Shown here: positions 6,935 through 9,977 of the stretch, piece after piece
Layout: the number at the start of each line of letters is the position of its first letter
How positions within the stretch are numbered: the stretch's first letter is position 1
Assembly: GCA_964487285.1 (NCBI GenBank)
Contig: CAZAPZ010000057.1
Location: 1 to 9,977, forward strand
Origin: CAZAPZ01 sp964487285
Lineage (GTDB): Bacteria; Campylobacterota_A; Desulfurellia; JAADFJ01
Direction: 5' to 3'
Length of the DNA stretch: 9,977 nt
The notes under the pieces: generated by a model
The model's database searches: none
What the model was told of the DNA's origin: nothing
What the model saw: the letters and a program-made list of their open reading frames with translations, nothing else
Position numbers and translations under genes: made by a program

Positions 6935-8267
6935 CGGAACGAAAAAAGAGATAGCAAAAGAGTTTCGGAGATTATCATTTCCTATGATCTCCGAAATGTT
7001 TTTTCAGAATCTTTTCAATCTCGTTGATACATTTTTTGTATCAAAAATAGGTTATGCAGCAATTGCTGCGGTTACAAGCTCGGCAATTCTGCTTATGCTT
7101 TTTATGGCAATGGCTTTTGGTATATCAGCTGCGTCAGGAAGCTTCATCGCAATAGAAAAGGGCAGAGGGAAAAACGGTAAAATTCCACATATTCTTTATG
7201 ATGCCTTAGTTTTATCTATACCCATTTCGTTAGTGATTCTACTGTTTTCCGGAACACTTTCCGAATCTTTGCCATCTGTCCTTGGACTAAAGGGAAGCAG
7301 TTATAACCTTGCGGTAAGTTATCTTTTAATAACTTTTTACGGAATGCCTCTTTTTTTTGTTCTACCGATAGTAAACTCAGCTTTAAGAAGCATAGGCAAA
7401 CCCGCTCAAGCGCTTAAAGTGGTGGTGGTGGCAAATATAATTAACATCATATTAGATCCTATATTGATATTCGGATTAGGCATTATATCACCTCTTGGAG
7501 TGAAAGGCGCTGCAATAAGTACGGTTATTTCACGTTTGTGCGGAGTAATGCTGCAAATTTATTTTCTTAAAAAGTCATCCGTATTTAACATATCTTTTGA
7601 AAAATATATAGCTTTGGCAACGCATTTTGTATTACCTATAATAAAAAAAGCTATACCTGCGGCAATGCATTTGACATGGAGAATTCTCAGCATGCTTGTG
7701 ATTGTTAGGATAGTCAGCATCTTCGGTTCAAAGCCACTTGCTGCTTTCGGAATAGTAATAAGAAGCTTTCAAGTCATACTATTTCCAACATTCGGATTAG
7801 GTAACGCAGCATTTGTTATGGTAGGTTATAGTATAGGGGCGAAGCGATTTGATCTTTTAAAAAAATCAGTATCCGTAGCTTTAACTTATACCGTTGAATT
7901 TATTCTCGTCGTATCAGTCATATATTTTGTATTTTCAAGTCAGATTATAGGAATTTTTTCATCTGATAAGGAAATTATAGCATACGGATCGTTTTTTATG
8001 AAACTTCAGGCTATTAGCTATCCGGCAGTAGGGGTTACGGTCATATTTTCAAGAGTTTTTATGGGTGTGGGAGATACTCTCACGCCAAGCATAGTGAATC
8101 TTGTCAATCTATTCTTTCTTATGATACCATTGGCATACCTGTTTTCCGTTAGTTTGGGTTACGGTACATTCGGCGTTTGGACAGCTCTGCCCTTGTCAAA
8201 CATAACAGGCTGCATAATATTTTTGATACTTTATAAACTTAATTTAAAAAAATGGAAGCTGTTATGA
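6912..8267 (+). CDS. MATE family efflux protein (MatE/NorM-DinF superfamily)
   Basis: Inner-membrane antiporter that exports drugs, metabolites or other organic cations using H+ or Na+. The protein has about twelve hydrophobic segments in two six-helix halves. The N-terminal signature is QNLFNLVDTFFVSKIGYAAI, and the inter-repeat pattern includes GKPAQALKVVVVANIINIIL and then DPILIFGLGI. The second half has RSFQVILFP and RVFMGVGDTLTPS. The length of 451 aa is normal. The start is uncertain: TTG at 6912 or 6921 lies within the end of the phosphatase gene (overlap up to 23 bp), and there is no strong ribosome-binding site. The next ATG (6984) would remove KEIAKEFRRLSFP, which belongs to the usual N-terminal cytoplasmic stretch and first helix, so an upstream start is favoured. 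The substrate is unknown. Confidence 0.93.
   Translation: MSLLLFHNGTKKEIAKEFRRLSFPMISEMFFQNLFNLVDTFFVSKIGYAAIAAVTSSAILLMLFMAMAFGISAASGSFIAIEKGRGKNGKIPHILYDALVLSIPISLVILLFSGTLSESLPSVLGLKGSSYNLAVSYLLITFYGMPLFFVLPIVNSALRSIGKPAQALKVVVVANIINIILDPILIFGLGIISPLGVKGAAISTVISRLCGVMLQIYFLKKSSVFNISFEKYIALATHFVLPIIKKAIPAAMHLTWRILSMLVIVRIVSIFGSKPLAAFGIVIRSFQVILFPTFGLGNAAFVMVGYSIGAKRFDLLKKSVSVALTYTVEFILVVSVIYFVFSSQIIGIFSSDKEIIAYGSFFMKLQAISYPAVGVTVIFSRVFMGVGDTLTPSIVNLVNLFFLMIPLAYLFSVSLGYGTFGVWTALPLSNITGCIIFLILYKLNLKKWKLL
8254..8258 (+). promoter_or_regulatory. Ribosome-binding site that decides the pgeF start
   Basis: GGAAG lies five bases before the ATG at 8264, which overlaps the MATE stop as ATGA. The earlier in-frame ATG at 8252 has only an A-run upstream and no Shine-Dalgarno sequence, so the later start is preferred. 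Confidence 0.55.
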
Positions 8268-8938
8268 AGTGCGATAGCAAGATTGTCTATTTATTTACAA
8301 ATAAAAGATTTAAATACCGCGTGCCTTATGGACAGTCTTCTGCGGCAGAAATAATAAAGGCTGCAAAATTAAGCCGATTAGCTGATAAAATAAAATTATG
8401 TTATCGTCCAAGGCAGGTTCACGGCAAACAGATTGTTGTTGTTACAAAAAAAACGGAAGTTATTGAAGCTGATGCGGTTATAACCAATGAGATCGGACTG
8501 TTTCTTTCAATTGCTGCTGCCGATTGCGTGCCTATTTTAATGTATGACAATAAAAAAAAGGTAATAGCGGCAGTGCACTCAGGTTGGCGAGGTACGGATA
8601 AAGAGATTGCAAAATTTTGTGTACAAGATCTTGTCGAAAAATTTGATGTCAATCGTAGAGATCTGCAAATTCGGATAGGGCCGTCGATTAGAGAGTGCTG
8701 CTATGAAGTCTCTTTTGATGTCGCAGACAGGTTCAAGAAGTATGATTATTTAACAAAAAACGGTAAACCATATATTGATTTAGCATCAATAAATAGGCAA
8801 ATATTGATAAATTGCGGTGTCAATAAAAATAATATTCATATAAGTAAATATTGCACAGGTTGTAGAGATGATTTTTTGTACTCATGGCGCAAAAGGAAAG
8901 AGACGGGAAGAATGTTTGCAATTATAGGACTTACCTGA
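8264..8938 (+). CDS. pgeF: PgeF/YfiH family peptidoglycan editing factor (polyphenol oxidase / purine nucleoside phosphorylase-like)
   Basis: Member of the YfiH/DUF152 (Cu-oxidase_4) family. E. coli YfiH/PgeF prevents mis-incorporation of Ser in place of Ala in peptidoglycan precursors, and relatives show purine-nucleoside phosphorylase or laccase-like activity. Catalytic motifs are intact: QVHG (His53), AADCVPIL (Cys88), AVHSGWRGT (His105), IGPSIRECCYEV, YCT..RDDFLYSWR and TGRMFAII at the C-terminus (224-aa numbering from the 8264 start). The N-terminus is odd: only about 50 residues precede QVHG, and the usual TRxGGVSxxPYxSLNLG segment is not recognisable, with FTNKRFKYRVPYG in its place. 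I chose ATG 8264 (GGAAG upstream, ATGA overlap with the MATE gene). An in-frame ATG at 8252 would add four residues. No secretion signal is present, so it is cytoplasmic. Confidence 0.92.
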   Translation: MKCDSKIVYLFTNKRFKYRVPYGQSSAAEIIKAAKLSRLADKIKLCYRPRQVHGKQIVVVTKKTEVIEADAVITNEIGLFLSIAAADCVPILMYDNKKKVIAAVHSGWRGTDKEIAKFCVQDLVEKFDVNRRDLQIRIGPSIRECCYEVSFDVADRFKKYDYLTKNGKPYIDLASINRQILINCGVNKNNIHISKYCTGCRDDFLYSWRKRKETGRMFAIIGLT

Positions 8939-8953
8939 TAAAAATCGTGATAT

Positions 8954-9835
8954 ATGAATGATTATTTTGTTTTTTTACTACTAATTTTTACCGCAATGAT
9001 TTGGGGTATAGGATTCCCCATTTCGAAACTGGGAATAGAATATATTCCGCCATTTACATTTGCATTTCTTCGTTTCCTGATAACATCAATACTGTTTTCT
9101 GTAATAATCGCACTAAAATATAGACACATTCTGAAAGATATTAAGGAAAACTTTTTTATACTATCACTTATGGCTTTAAGCGGATACACAGCATACAATT
9201 TTTTTTATCTTTACTCGCTAAAAATGACATTAGTATCAAATTCCGCTCTTATAGTAGCATTTAATCCTGTGCTGACCACTTTGATAGCCGCACTTGTACT
9301 GAAAGAAAAGATCAACTCTGCGATGATTGCCGGAGTCATAATTTCGCTTCTCGGGGTAATATTTATAATCTCTCACGGTTCTTTAGAAATGGTAGAAAAA
9401 TTGGAATTTAATACAGGGGATCTTTTCATGATTGTGGCCACCTTTCTTTGGGCTGTTTATTCCGTTGCCGGTAAAATAGCGATGAGAAAGCTGCCATTTA
9501 TAGAAGTCACTGCTATTTCTACAATTTTAGGAACAATATATCTTCTCCCTTTTGCTCTGTTTGAAAGCGGTAACAAGAATTTGCTGTCATATCCTCTCTC
9601 CGCTTGGGCGTCAGTTTTGTACATGTCTATATTTGCCACATTCTTTGCTTTTAGTGTATGGTATAAAGGAATAGAGCGGTTTGGAGCGGCTAAAACAAGT
9701 ATATTTGTCAACCTGGTTCCTGTGTTCGGTGCTGCAGCATCTTTTATATTCCTTCATGAAAAGATAGTACCTAGCGCAATAATAGGAGGACTGCTCGTTA
9801 TTGTAGGAGTTCTTATAACAAGCAGGGCAAGATAG
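8954..9835 (+). CDS. EamA/DMT superfamily transporter (RhaT/YdcZ-like metabolite exporter)
   Basis: Inner-membrane permease of the drug/metabolite transporter superfamily. It has about ten hydrophobic segments forming two EamA repeats (roughly residues 5-135 and 152-292). The first repeat starts TAMIWGIGFPISKLGIEYIP and ends with the family pattern NPVLTTLIAALVLKEKI, then GVIISLLGVIFI. The second starts GDLFMIVATFLWAVYSVAGKI and ends VNLVPVFGAAASFIFLHEKI, then GGLLVIVGVLIT. At 293 aa the length is typical. The substrate cannot be deduced: amino acids, purines and other small metabolites are all known for the family. The start lies 15 bp after pgeF with only a weak GTGA upstream. It seems to be the last gene of the tightly spaced run. 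Confidence 0.93.
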   Translation: MNDYFVFLLLIFTAMIWGIGFPISKLGIEYIPPFTFAFLRFLITSILFSVIIALKYRHILKDIKENFFILSLMALSGYTAYNFFYLYSLKMTLVSNSALIVAFNPVLTTLIAALVLKEKINSAMIAGVIISLLGVIFIISHGSLEMVEKLEFNTGDLFMIVATFLWAVYSVAGKIAMRKLPFIEVTAISTILGTIYLLPFALFESGNKNLLSYPLSAWASVLYMSIFATFFAFSVWYKGIERFGAAKTSIFVNLVPVFGAAASFIFLHEKIVPSAIIGGLLVIVGVLITSRAR

Positions 9836-9924
9836 CGGGATGAGACTTATTATTCTCTTATTAAACGGGTTCCTCCGACATTATTGCGGCAAATTAGCAT
9901 AGCTTATGATCCGATGAGATATAG

Positions 9925-9977
9925 ATGATAAAGAATTATACAGGCAGATACTTGGAGCTGCAGCTCCATGGAAAATT
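9925..9977 (+). CDS. Possible start of a further gene, truncated by window end
   Basis: An ATG at 9925 opens a frame with 17 complete codons to the window edge, reading MIKNYTGRYLELQLHGK. A weak GATGAG (9913-9918) lies six bases upstream and a stop codon immediately precedes the ATG. I do not recognise the protein. Seventeen codons are too few to be sure it is coding. ATG 9968 in another frame, preceded by GGAG (9954-9957), is an alternative start. Confidence 0.35.
   Translation, partial: MIKNYTGRYLELQLHGK
9953..9968. repeat. 16-bp perfect palindrome
   Basis: TGGAGCTGCAGCTCCA is perfectly self-complementary and GC-rich compared with its surroundings. It lies within the possible gene start at the window edge, encoding L-E-L-Q-L-H in that frame. 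It may be an operator, a short hairpin or a coincidence. Confidence 0.4.

Noticed and set aside
9840..9902. 20-codon open frame MRLIILLLNGFLRHYCGKLA after the EamA gene
   Set aside because: Too short, with no good ribosome-binding site and no recognised family. Expected by chance in AT-rich DNA.

Overview
The window is AT-rich (roughly 35-38% GC by eye) and holds a densely packed run of co-directional genes, all on the + strand, from a Gram-negative bacterium. The lipoprotein LptE implies an LPS-bearing outer membrane. The leuS-lptE junction, followed closely by a site-2 protease gene and trpS, resembles arrangements I associate with Desulfobacterota/deltaproteobacteria-like lineages. That placement is an inference and cannot be settled from this window.

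Layout: 1-725 is the 3' third of leuS, entering from the left edge. It overlaps lptE (722-1213), which is followed after 6 bp by a small intramembrane metalloprotease of the M50/site-2 class (1220-1852). A 97-bp spacer precedes trpS (1950-2945). An 88-bp spacer with an imperfect dyad (2985-3017) and a weak candidate promoter precedes mrp/apbC (3034-4041). From mrp onward the genes are almost contiguous: a DUF47 PhoU-like protein (4051-4722), a PiT phosphate transporter (4719-5969), a Ppx/GppA-type phosphatase (5966-6934), a MATE efflux protein (6912-8267), a PgeF/YfiH family protein (8264-8938) and an EamA/DMT transporter (8954-9835). The last 142 bp hold a possible start of another gene and a short GC-rich palindrome.

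Functionally, the left part is housekeeping: two aminoacyl-tRNA synthetases, LPS export assembly and membrane proteolysis. The middle is an Fe-S carrier ATPase followed by a phosphate block in which DUF47, PiT and Ppx/GppA are joined by stop/start overlaps, so phosphate uptake and polyphosphate or (p)ppGpp hydrolysis are probably co-expressed. The right part adds two transporters and a peptidoglycan-editing enzyme. I saw no mobile element, CRISPR array, tRNA, rRNA or phage gene. I do not see a clearly new biological system. The points most worth a second look are the phosphate/polyphosphate operon, the dyad upstream of mrp, and an N-terminally shortened PgeF.
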